Below are positions 8,048 through 15,037 of a stretch of 64,000 nt of DNA, in pieces; the first letter of the stretch is position 1, and the number at the start of each line of letters is the position of its first letter. The DNA is from Alicycliphilus denitrificans K601 (GTDB lineage: Bacteria; Pseudomonadota; Gammaproteobacteria; Burkholderiales; Burkholderiaceae_C), in contig NC_015422.1 in assembly GCF_000204645.1 (NCBI RefSeq), forward strand, positions 3,365,001 to 3,429,000. Direction: 5' to 3'. The notes under the pieces are model-generated. The model made no database searches, was not told the DNA's origin, and saw only the letters and a list, made by a program, of their open reading frames with translations. The translations under genes and the position numbers were made by a program.

Positions 8048-8160
8048 ACTCCCGGGAACTGCCCAGGAGCGGCACCACGCGATCCGGATCCGCATGGCGG
8101 ATGGCCGATGGTCTGTGCGCGATCAGCACGACCGTCCGCCCGCGGCGCTTGAGCAGGTCA
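8048..8160 (-). pseudogene. C-terminal remnant of an ABC ATPase of type I secretion kind
   Basis: On the minus strand LLKRRGRTVVLIAHRPSAIR is followed by about 17 residues and a stop at 8048. This is the end of an ABC nucleotide-binding domain, with the switch His in AHRPS, most like HlyB/PrtD-type exporters. Everything upstream (Walker A and B, membrane part) is missing. It seems to be a deletion remnant between tolC and the tRNA-His terminator. Confidence 0.65.
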
Positions 8161-8203
8161 GGGTGTACGAGCGCAGTCGTGAGGCAAAACGTCGCTCTCT
8201 GTA

Positions 8204-8243
8204 ACAAAAAGGCCCCCGTGATTTCCCACGAGGGCCTTTTAAT
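8204..8243. terminator. Bidirectional terminator, original tRNA-His terminator
   Basis: A hairpin with arms AAGGCCC and GGGCCTT, extended by CGTG/CACG, flanked by A-runs on the left and T-runs on the right. It lies 40 bases outside the left attachment repeat, so before the mobile element inserted it probably followed tRNA-His directly. Confidence 0.7.
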
Positions 8244-8285
8244 TTCCCATTGCTACATATTGCGTAGCACTAGAGCTAGTGTTTA

Positions 8286-8302
8286 TGGGGTGGCTGATGG
8301 GA
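8286..8302. repeat. attL core of the tRNA-His element
   Basis: 17 bases (tggggtggctgatggga) identical to 13201-13217, the 3' end of tRNA-His including its CCA. It marks the left border of the integrated element. Confidence 0.85.
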
Positions 8303-8376
8303 GTAAATCCAAAAGCGCTACAACCCATTGATTGTTCTACGAAAACCCATTGTAGGTTGACCTATTTTACCCGAAA

Positions 8377-8400
8377 AAGTGCTACACCAAGTGCTACACT
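8377..8400 (+). promoter_or_regulatory. Candidate integrase arm-type sites, left end
   Basis: aagtgctacaccaa followed directly by a second copy, gtgctacact. The 14-base first copy recurs exactly at 13126-13139, the same distance range from the other attachment core. Confidence 0.45.
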
Positions 8401-8570
8401 AACCCTATTCGTATTAGGGGTATAAGCTCCTGAACCTTCTCACCTGTTCCGTTAGGACATGCCAACGGCAGACCTTCCAACGAGCCCAGCGGCGATTGAG
8501 CGACATAGGACTTGTATAGTGACCATGCCAATGGCAAAGTAAGCGCGCGAACTTAAAAATTGGGGGTAGC

Positions 8571-8849
8571 GTGCAAGATCCGAACAAAACAACCTTGTAT
8601 TTTGACGTGGGCCGTACAACTTTCAACATGGTTACATGGGCTCTTTTGAATGTCCTCTTGTGGGTTCTGGTTTCTTTGTTTGTGGGGGTTTATCTAATGC
8701 ACGCCAATGGTGACGTATCCACAAACGCTCACGTGACATTTTCTTCCAAAGTCGCCTTGCTTGCGCTTGTCCCATTAAATTGGTTTTACTGGAAAACGAA
8801 AGTGCGTGGCGGAAAATGGCGAAATTTATTCTACCGAAACTGGAAATAA
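8571..8849 (+). CDS. Small membrane protein of unknown function
   Basis: 92 residues from a GTG start preceded by a G-rich stretch. Two hydrophobic segments (about residues 20-42, WALLNVLLWVLVSLFVGVYL, and 60-74, VALLALVPLNWFYW) suggest two membrane passes, with a basic C-terminus (KTKVRGGKWRNLFYRNWK). It is the only apparent cargo at the left end of the tRNA-His element and is followed by an intrinsic terminator 60 bases downstream. AT-rich codon use sets it apart from the host genes. I do not recognise the family. The start codon is uncertain. Confidence 0.5.
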   Translation: MQDPNKTTLYFDVGRTTFNMVTWALLNVLLWVLVSLFVGVYLMHANGDVSTNAHVTFSSKVALLALVPLNWFYWKTKVRGGKWRNLFYRNWK

Positions 8850-8910
8850 CGATAGACCTACATGGACTTGCAGCCGTCCGAGTTCTTCAAGCACCTAGAT
8901 ATGGAATAGC

Positions 8911-8937
8911 AAAAGCCAGTCGTTTGACTGGCTTTTT
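8911..8937 (+). terminator. Intrinsic terminator after the small membrane protein
   Basis: Perfect stem aaaagccagtc / gactggctttt with a 4-base loop and a T-run. It ends rightward transcription of the membrane protein gene. Confidence 0.8.
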
Positions 8938-8956
8938 TGCTTCTATCTTCTCCGAT

Positions 8957-9090
8957 TTGACAATTCCGAAAAATTGTTTAAATAAGAAGAAGGCGTTTCC
9001 GAGGCGCAATCTAAATATAATCAGCCGATTGAAAAAGTCAATCCCCGAATATAAAAGAATTGCTCCAGTGAAAACGCTGGGGCAATTTTT
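8957..9090 (+). ncRNA. Candidate small RNA with its own promoter and terminator
   Basis: TTGACA at 8957-8962 and TAAATA at 8979-8984 (16-base spacing) would start a transcript near 8991. An intrinsic terminator, stem aattgctccag / ctggggcaatt plus T5, ends it at about 9090. The product would be about 100 nt and no convincing reading frame is inside. The sequence between two terminators and the lack of an ORF suggest an element-borne sRNA. The promoter score is by eye only. Confidence 0.4.
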
Positions 9091-9099
9091 ATTAACGGG

Positions 9100-9546
9100 G
9101 CATCAATGTTCGTAAATATTGCCAGTAGGAGCCGATATAAGTCGTAATGCAGAGAGTCGCGTTAATAAACTTCACTGCTTGAGCCTGACCAAAATTCGAT
9201 AGGGCTTTGTAGAGCGATAGATCGATACTGTATTGGACGGACCTACAGCCCAACTAAAATTTTATAGGGTAAGTGCTAGAAGAGTTGTGAACAGAGCACA
9301 AGTGAGAGTAATCTCGGACCACGTTTACAGGGGGTTATGTTCCTGAACCGAGATATTGCAGCACATAACATGACTGCATGCCGGGTATGTAGGTGTTTTA
9401 TCAGCTAGACCAAGCTCATAAATCATACATATTCTAGGCCTGGTAAGAGCCGCTATTCGGGCAACAATTTCGTTGACCTTTAAGCAGAGCTTTGCCGGGC
9501 TTAGTAGTCTGAAAGACGGATAAGCCGGTAAAGCTTAAAGACAAAC
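9100..9546. other. AT-rich non-coding DNA of the element
   Basis: No reading frame longer than a few dozen codons with credible start signals. Some short dyads are present but none I can assign. Possibly part of a replication or transfer region together with the hairpins that follow. Confidence 0.4.
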
Positions 9547-9660
9547 TAGTCTACGAAGTAGACTATATAGAGTACAGTACAGATCCAATACTAGAGATCT
9601 ATATAAATAACCATCAATAGAGATCTGTACCCGTAGGGTAGATATTAACGAAGTTAATAT
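9547..9660. repeat. Cluster of short hairpins beside the relaxase gene
   Basis: Three perfect dyads. TAGTCTAC-GAA-GTAGACTA at 9547-9565, TACCC-GTA-GGGTA at 9628-9640, and ATATTAAC-GAA-GTTAATAT at 9642-9660. The first and third have a C-GAA-G tip, a DNA mini-hairpin form known to be unusually stable. They lie just past the 3' end of the relaxase gene. Confidence 0.65.
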
Positions 9661-9691
9661 AAACGGACGGCGGCCACTTAAGAGCACGTTT

Positions 9692-10852
9692 TTAGGAAAT
9701 TTTTGGCTTTGGCGGCTCGCCAAGGAAATTTTTGGCAATCTCCAAGAATTTTTCAAACCGCTGCCGGAGTCTGGATCTCAACTCCGCATTTTTCTTTCTC
9801 TCCGTTGCCAACTCTTCGTCCTTTTTAAGCAACTGGTCTTGCAGACGAAAGACAAGGCCAGCATCACCAAATTTTTCATTGATTGCGGTTGCATAGACTT
9901 CCCTTCTGGCTTCTATTTCCTTTCGCTCCTCTTTGATTTCTTCCCTCTCCAAGACCACAGCCTTGGTTTCCTTGAAAAATTTCATTTGCAGCTTCTGGAA
10001 ATTGAGCATGGAGAATTGCTTGTAAATGTCCGCCTCATGTTTTATGTCTTTTATTAGGGGTAAAACGCATTCAGAAAATTTTTTCTTGAGCATGTCTTCT
10101 GACATTCGCTCTTTCCAAGTGAAATAAATTCCGCCTATGAGTTCACGGAATTTTTCCTCATATGCAGGACTGCTTTCCAAAATCTGCTGAACTTTTTGAA
10201 TGGTGTACTCGTAATCACCCGCTTCCTGGTGCTTCGCCTTGGAACCTTTTTGACCTCGCACCAATCCCCATTTGCTATTGTTTTCTGCAAACCTCGTTTG
10301 CAGGTCTGCAAGGAATTCTGGATTGATATGGCGAGAACTCAATGACCAGGTTTCCTTAAAAAACTCCCCCTTTTGATTTTTGTACCGCTTCATGGACTTC
10401 TGTTCAGTGGTCACAAAAAAATGAATATGAGGTGTCTTTTCGTCTAGGTGGAGTACGCCGAATTTGAGTTGATCACCAAATTCTTTCCGCATGAACTTGA
10501 CCTGATCAGCGGCCCACTTCCCAATGTCTTCGATTGACTTCCCCTCAAAAAATCCAGGCGAAGCAATGGCAAAGTATTCAAAGGCGAGCACATTGTTTTT
10601 CTTTTCCTTGATACCCAACTTCTGATAGTGCTCGTTCAATTTGGCAGTGAACTCCGCACCCGAAGTACAGTCAATGCCGAAGTCATTGACCAAAATTTGA
10701 TTCAACTCGCTACGTGAGGAATCGATATTTTTCTGTTTTCTTAACCGTAGGTTGTGCCGCATGGCACCTGCTAGGTGGTACCTATTTCTGATTTTCTTGG
10801 TGCGAAGGCATGCATACATTGGCTTGACTTCGTTCTTGTTTTTATATGCCAT
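9692..10852 (-). CDS. MobV/Pre family plasmid mobilization relaxase
   Basis: 386 residues. The N-terminal region holds AGAMRHNLRLRKQKNID, matching the HNxR-type motif I of MobV proteins. The metal-binding motif HLDEKTPHIHFFVT at about residues 154-167 follows the family pattern HxDExxPHxH. The C-terminal third is strongly charged and predicted coiled coil (REEIKEERKEIEARREVY and following). These enzymes nick an oriT and start transfer of mobilizable plasmids and elements. It is the only transfer gene of the element, so mobilization depends on another conjugation system. The ATG at 10852 lacks a strong ribosome-binding site. The region on its 5' side carries inverted repeats expected of an oriT. 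Confidence 0.88.
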   Translation of the reverse strand: MAYKNKNEVKPMYACLRTKKIRNRYHLAGAMRHNLRLRKQKNIDSSRSELNQILVNDFGIDCTSGAEFTAKLNEHYQKLGIKEKKNNVLAFEYFAIASPGFFEGKSIEDIGKWAADQVKFMRKEFGDQLKFGVLHLDEKTPHIHFFVTTEQKSMKRYKNQKGEFFKETWSLSSRHINPEFLADLQTRFAENNSKWGLVRGQKGSKAKHQEAGDYEYTIQKVQQILESSPAYEEKFRELIGGIYFTWKERMSEDMLKKKFSECVLPLIKDIKHEADIYKQFSMLNFQKLQMKFFKETKAVVLEREEIKEERKEIEARREVYATAINEKFGDAGLVFRLQDQLLKKDEELATERKKNAELRSRLRQRFEKFLEIAKNFLGEPPKPKIS

Positions 10853-11090
10853 ATTGCGGGCTTTTTATCGTTCTTTTTGCCTCCTGCCCTATATAAAGCG
10901 TAACGCATAAATGCCGAAAGGCAAGAGCAAACCCCTTTGACGTTCATTTCATGAACATCGCCTACTATGCAAACCCACTACGCTGCGCTCCGGGGTTTAC
11001 GTAGGCCAAAGGGTTCCCCTTTGGATTCCCAAAAGCAAAGTCAAAGCCCGGACCTTGAGGACCTGTCCTCAAACTCCTTTCCGAATGCCA
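10853..11090. promoter_or_regulatory. Candidate oriT region upstream of the relaxase
   Basis: MobV origins usually lie directly upstream of the relaxase gene. This 240-base stretch holds three perfect inverted repeats: GTTCAT-TTC-ATGAAC (10942-10956), CCAAAGGG-TTC-CCCTTTGG (11006-11024) and TTGAGGAC-CT-GTCCTCAA (11055-11072). It has no credible gene. The nick site cannot be placed from the sequence alone. Confidence 0.5.
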
Positions 11091-11123
11091 AAAAAAATGC
11101 CACCTATCGGTAGCATTTTTATT
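11091..11123. terminator. Bidirectional terminator
   Basis: A stem of about 9 base pairs (aatgccacc / ggtagcatt with one wobble) is flanked by A8 on the left and T5 on the right. On the minus strand it would terminate the 126-residue gene before the candidate oriT. Confidence 0.65.
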
Positions 11124-11201
11124 TGACACTCGGCCTATTTTATCTAATCTGTCACCTATCAAATTTGATAGTTGACATTGCTTGAATAGGTGTTACTCCA
11201 C

Positions 11202-11582
11202 TCATTTTTTTGGCTTTGGATTCGAGGCTTCCTCAATATCTTTTTTTATTTTTTCGAATATCTTTTCCACACTTTTTGTTCCATGGAGAAGATCTGATGA
11301 TTGATTTAGAACTTCTTTTATATCGGAATCTGACATGCCATGCTTTTTTAGACGTCGCCTTAGTTGATTCCGTCTTCTTCTGAAATTAATGACTTTACAT
11401 ATCTCCTCGCAGTGATAACCCGCTGCACAGAGATTTTCCACGAAGTCCTCCTCCATTGGGTCAAGCTCAATCTGGAGGGAATTTTCAATTTTATCGATGC
11501 ATTCTTGAGGTGAACACGAGCTTGGTTTAATTCGCATTTTCAATAACTCAATTAGTTCAATTAGTTTTCGAAACCACCTCAT
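11202..11582 (-). CDS. Unknown protein of the mobilizable element
   Basis: 126 residues. AAGGAG six bases upstream supports the ATG at 11582. The middle part is highly basic and helical (CKVINFRRRRNQLRRRLKKH), preceded by an acidic stretch with several Cys, and the C-terminus is Lys-rich. The arrangement (hydrophobic helix, turn, basic helix) is compatible with a DNA-binding helix-turn-helix, so an accessory factor for excision or transfer is possible. It lies between integrase and relaxase genes, same strand, 45 bases after the integrase stop. I do not recognise a family. Confidence 0.6.
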   Translation of the reverse strand: MRWFRKLIELIELLKMRIKPSSCSPQECIDKIENSLQIELDPMEEDFVENLCAAGYHCEEICKVINFRRRRNQLRRRLKKHGMSDSDIKEVLNQSSDLLHGTKSVEKIFEKIKKDIEEASNPKPKK

Positions 11583-11627
11583 ACCTTGCTCCTTTTTCTG
11601 AACAAGGTATGAAACCAGCAGAAAAAG

Positions 11628-13091
11628 TCAAATCTTGGTTTTCTCTTTCTCGGCTTTCGCTGCTGCCTTCTTACGTAACTTTATGGCTTTCTCGTTCACG
11701 AGGCCCGCCAAAATATGTTCGTTTTTGAACTTGAATTGGAACTTGGCGAAGTCAAAACCCCAATCCATTTTCTCTAACACGGAGCGAATATTCTGCAAAG
11801 AATATTCCGCACCGTAGACTGTTTGGGTCACGTCCTGCTCCTGACTGTGCCCCAAAATCCATTTCCGCAATGGCAAATCCAAGCCCAAATCTACCATTGC
11901 CGCTCCGAAGTTTTTCCGCAGGCTATGGAAAGATTTTTGGGATTCGTCCACCTTGATCAACTTCTGCTTGTATTGGGTCCAGTTGTAGGAAACATTTTTG
12001 GCATATCCATTGGAAGCAGTCTTGATAAGGTAGGGAAATAGCAAAGAGGTTTCCCCATACTTTGCTTTGACAAGTTCGTAATACTCCAAAAAATTCGTCT
12101 GGAGCAGTTGGGCAGGCATGGGAATTTTTCGGACAGAGGAAGGTGTTTTAACTTCCTTATCGTCACCGTCGTCATTGACGTCAATGAGCCAGATTCCGTT
12201 TTCCTGATAAACGTCGTTGATATAAAGCTGCGTGATTTCGTCTTCACGTAGCCCCATAGTCAGACCTACCAGAGGAGCAAAAAATAGATCGGGCTTCTTG
12301 AAACGGCGTTTGTATTCCTCAAATTCTTCAACGAACAGTCGTTGAATTTCATCTTTTGAGTATGGAATCCACGAATTGGTGTGCTTGGCTCGTTCCGATT
12401 TTTTGACCAAGTGCATATTCGCAAATGGATTTTCATATGGATATTTTCCAGCACCAATAGCGAAGTCAAAATAGCCTTTGAGGGTTTTTGTGTAGTTATC
12501 CACCGTCAGAGGGCTATCCTGTTCCTTGATTACGATTTCACGGTAATCACTGGCTTGGGGCTTGTGGATCTCGTCAATGTAAATGACTCCACGGCCCTGA
12601 TAGTAGTCAATGAATTTTTGAATGCGAGGAAAGTAGCCGTCCTGAGTTGACTGGGAAAAGGTCTTGACCTTGGCTACCTTGTACGAGTCAAACAGGTCTA
12701 TAAGACGATAGCGAGCCGCTGCATGTGGGGTAGTAGCTTCCACCTGCTTTTGAACGATTAGAGGCTCTTTAAATCGTCCTATACGCTCAATGGCGTCCTC
12801 ATAGGCAACTCGTTCTGCCTCAACTTCCATATTGAAATCAATTTTGACTCCATTGGGCAGGCTGACCGTGAGCTCCCTTGGATCAACCAGTTCAAGTTTT
12901 TTCTTCGTATCCATGACCCATTTCTCAAAAGCCAGAGCAACTTGTAACGAGCGTAAGTATGCCTGCTTTCGGTCTTTGGTCCGAAGGCTGTGAACTAACT
13001 TTGTGGAGCTAACGTGAGGGTGGAGTACAGCAGGAACGAACAGGCGAAGGTAGAACGTGCCGTGTCGGTTTTGGTAGGTGTTTTGCAGCAT
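11628..13091 (-). CDS. Tyrosine site-specific integrase of the tRNA-His element
   Basis: 487 residues. The catalytic set of tyrosine recombinases can be followed: Arg in LTMGLREDEITQLYI (about residue 280), HSLRKNFGAAM (His and second Arg), LGHSQEQ (third His) and the nucleophile Tyr in TQTVYGAEYS. The N-terminal part (RHGTFYLRLFVPAVL and onward) resembles arm-binding plus SAM-like core-binding domains. The ATG at 13091 is preferred to a TTG four codons upstream. It sits next to tRNA-His, whose 3' end it must recognise. An inverted repeat at 13096-13113 (AACCCCAA/TTGGGGTT) overlaps the start region and could be an operator. Confidence 0.92.
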   Translation of the reverse strand: MLQNTYQNRHGTFYLRLFVPAVLHPHVSSTKLVHSLRTKDRKQAYLRSLQVALAFEKWVMDTKKKLELVDPRELTVSLPNGVKIDFNMEVEAERVAYEDAIERIGRFKEPLIVQKQVEATTPHAAARYRLIDLFDSYKVAKVKTFSQSTQDGYFPRIQKFIDYYQGRGVIYIDEIHKPQASDYREIVIKEQDSPLTVDNYTKTLKGYFDFAIGAGKYPYENPFANMHLVKKSERAKHTNSWIPYSKDEIQRLFVEEFEEYKRRFKKPDLFFAPLVGLTMGLREDEITQLYINDVYQENGIWLIDVNDDGDDKEVKTPSSVRKIPMPAQLLQTNFLEYYELVKAKYGETSLLFPYLIKTASNGYAKNVSYNWTQYKQKLIKVDESQKSFHSLRKNFGAAMVDLGLDLPLRKWILGHSQEQDVTQTVYGAEYSLQNIRSVLEKMDWGFDFAKFQFKFKNEHILAGLVNEKAIKLRKKAAAKAEKEKTKI

Positions 13092-13125
13092 GGCGAACCC
13101 CAAGGTTGGGGTTGCGGCACCTAGG

Positions 13126-13150
13126 AAGTGCTACACCAATTGCTACACCA
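13126..13150 (+). promoter_or_regulatory. Candidate integrase arm-type sites, right end
   Basis: aagtgctacaccaa, an exact copy of 8377-8390, followed by a second unit ttgctacacca. It lies 50-75 bases inside the right attachment core and just upstream of the integrase start. Confidence 0.45.
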
Positions 13151-13160
13151 CAAAGCAAAA

Positions 13161-13190
13161 CCCCTTTGTAACCTATTGATTACAAAGGGG
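13161..13190. terminator. Element-borne terminator replacing that of tRNA-His
   Basis: Perfect 11-base stem (ccccctttgtaa-like arms at 13161-13171 and 13180-13190) with an 8-base loop and A4 on one side, T4 on the other strand. It lies 10 bases beyond the tRNA-His 3' end inside the element, so it would terminate tRNA-His transcription and shield the integrase gene from read-through. Confidence 0.65.
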
Positions 13191-13200
13191 AAAATGTCTT

Positions 13201-13277
13201 TGGGGTGGCTGATGGGACTCGAACCCACGACAACAGGAATCACAATCCTGGACTCTACCAACTGAGCTACAGCCACC
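13201..13277 (-). tRNA. tRNA-His (GTG)
   Basis: Full cloverleaf on the minus strand with anticodon loop TTGTGAT between CAGGA and TCCTG, T-loop GTTCGAGTC, the extra 5' G typical of His tRNA, and an encoded CCA. Its last 17 bases are the attR core (13201-13217) of the mobilizable element, which rebuilt the intact gene. Confidence 0.97.
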
Positions 13278-13403
13278 GTAGCTCGACATTATAGCCTGAT
13301 AATTTCCGGTCTCGCCCCGTTTGCCACAGTCTCTCCATCGGCCAGAGCCGAGGCATGTGGACGCGGCACCGGCTGCGCCCGCGCCGGCCGCGCGCAGCCG
13401 CCT

Positions 13404-14261
13404 TCAGGCGCGCCGGTGCACCAGGATCACCCCGGCCAGGATGCACAGCATGCCCGCCACCGCCATGGGCGCCAGCAGGTTGCCCAGCACCGCGTAATCG
13501 AGCAGCGCGGTGACGGCGGGCACCAGGTAAAACAGGCTGGTCACGTTCACCAGGTTGCCGCGCTGGATCAGCCGGTACAGCAGCCACTGCGCCAGCACCG
13601 AAATGCCCAGCCCCAGGAACAGCGCAGGCAGCCAGAAGCCCGCGCTGCCATCCAGGCGCAGCGGCTGCACCTGCGCGAACGCCAGGCACACGGCCAGCGT
13701 CACGGCGTATTGCAGCGGCAGCACCTGCAGGGGTTCCTGCCGCACGCGCTTTTGCACGATGGCGCCGGCCGTGATGCAGGCCAGTGCCCCCAGCGCGAAG
13801 GCCAGGCCCGCCGCCGCGAAGCGCGTGGCCACCAAGCTTTGCCACACCACCATGGCCAGCCCGACCAGCGCCAGCAGCAGGCCGCCCAGGCGCGCGGCGC
13901 CAAAGCGCCGCTTTACCAGCGCCAGCGTGAGGATGGGCTGCACGCCCAGCAGCGTGGCGATCAGCCCCGGCGTGATGCCGTGGGCCATGGCCTGGAAGTA
14001 ACACACGGAGTACAGCGCCACCATCAGCAGCCCGGCCAGCGCCACCGTGCCGCGCGTGCCCGCGGCCGGCCACCAGCGCCCGCGCCGCCATGGCGCCACG
14101 GCCAGCAGCGCAGCGAACGCCGCGCCGTAGCGCACCAGCAGCACGGCCGAGGGCGAGCCATGGTCCAGCGCCCAGCGCGTGAAGATGGCCGCGCTGCCCC
14201 ACAGCAGCACGAACATGGGCATGGCCCCCCACGAGGCCCAGGAAGAGGTACGAAAAGACAT
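13404..14261 (-). CDS. DMT superfamily permease (EamA family)
   Basis: 285 residues with ten predicted membrane segments in two EamA halves (first half from PMFVLLWGSAAIFTRWAL, second from AGLAFALGALACITAGAIV). The family exports metabolites or amino acids, but the substrate cannot be told. Start at 14261 (MSFRTSS) is a compromise; a Met 13 residues later is also possible. The gene diverges in position from no clear partner: it shares its direction with the flavodoxin-like gene 240 bases upstream. Confidence 0.88.
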   Translation of the reverse strand: MSFRTSSWASWGAMPMFVLLWGSAAIFTRWALDHGSPSAVLLVRYGAAFAALLAVAPWRRGRWWPAAGTRGTVALAGLLMVALYSVCYFQAMAHGITPGLIATLLGVQPILTLALVKRRFGAARLGGLLLALVGLAMVVWQSLVATRFAAAGLAFALGALACITAGAIVQKRVRQEPLQVLPLQYAVTLAVCLAFAQVQPLRLDGSAGFWLPALFLGLGISVLAQWLLYRLIQRGNLVNVTSLFYLVPAVTALLDYAVLGNLLAPMAVAGMLCILAGVILVHRRA

Positions 14262-14501
14262 GGATATCCCATCCGTCAAGAAACAAGCCCAGTGCGCAGC
14301 GGGCGGCAATGCCCCGCGCAGACGAGGAGGCCGAGCCGGAAGTCAGCCCAGGAGGACGTGCGCCGGCGGTGGCGGGCAGGCCGCCACGGCGTGCTGGATG
14401 GGAGGGGGAGGGTTGCCCGCGCGCACGCGCAGGCCGGCGGCGGGCCGGGCGCGAAGCTGGTGCGAGGGCAGGAGGGACATGGGCGGCGAGTGTAGTGCGG
14501 A

Positions 14502-15005
14502 TCAGAACACGCCCAGCGCCAGCCCCGCGGCCAACGCCTCGCCCAGGGCGTGGCATCGCTCCAGCTCGTCGGCGCCGATCTGCTTGGGCGCCAGGATGGC
14601 CTCGGGCGTCTGCGCGTGGGTGCAGACGATCAGCGGCTCGGCCACCTCCTTCAGGCGCCAGCCCGTGGCGATGCGCGCAATCTGCCGCGCGGCGTTCTGG
14701 CCGTCGCTGCCGGCGCAGATCAGGCTGGCGTAGGGCCGGCCGTTGATGCGGTCGAGCACCGGGTAGTAGCAGCGGTCGAAGAAGTCCTTGAGCTGCCCGC
14801 TCATGGCCGCCAAGTTCTCGGGCGTGGCGAACAGGTAGCCCTGCGCGGCCAGCACGTCGTCCGGGCCGGCCTGAGCCGCGTGCAGCAGGCGCACCGCCAC
14901 GGCGGGCTCGGCGACGGCGCCGGCCTGCGCGGCCTCGGCCATCTGGCGCGTGCCGCCGGTCAGCGAGTGGTAGACGATCAGCAGGGTCTTGGGCGCGGTG
15001 GACAT
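14502..15005 (-). CDS. Flavodoxin-like NAD(P)H-dependent oxidoreductase
   Basis: 167 residues. TLLIVYHSLTGGTRQMAEAA is a flavodoxin-type phosphate-binding loop for FMN. FATPENLAAMSGQLKDFFDR matches the second FMN loop of WrbA/iron-sulfur flavoproteins. GRPYASLICAGSDGQNA forms the central strand. The ATG at 15005 gives the flavodoxin start directly; longer frames only add low-complexity residues. It is followed by the DMT permease and preceded by acyl-CoA dehydrogenase. The electron partner is unknown. Confidence 0.88.
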   Translation of the reverse strand: MSTAPKTLLIVYHSLTGGTRQMAEAAQAGAVAEPAVAVRLLHAAQAGPDDVLAAQGYLFATPENLAAMSGQLKDFFDRCYYPVLDRINGRPYASLICAGSDGQNAARQIARIATGWRLKEVAEPLIVCTHAQTPEAILAPKQIGADELERCHALGEALAAGLALGVF

Positions 15006-15037
15006 GCCCGCATTGTCCCGCTGCCCGGGGGGAATGG

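Larger units (their letters stand above)
8286..13217. mobile_element. Integrative mobilizable element in tRNA-His, about 4.9 kb
   Basis: Bordered by 17-bp direct repeats of the tRNA-His 3' end. It is clearly more AT-rich than the flanks. It carries a tyrosine integrase next to the tRNA, a MobV relaxase, one small membrane protein, one unknown 126-residue protein and hairpin-rich non-coding DNA on both sides of the relaxase gene. No conjugation apparatus is present, so transfer would need a helper. A 14-bp sequence, aagtgctacaccaa, occurs inside each end (8377-8390 and 13126-13139) and is followed by a second tgctacac copy; these may be integrase arm-type sites. Confidence 0.85.

Noticed and set aside
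9547..9660. CRISPR-like repeat cluster
   Set aside because: The units are different short hairpins, not a repeated sequence with spacers, and no cas1/cas2 genes exist; the Cas4-like proteins at 58 kb are not part of a CRISPR locus.
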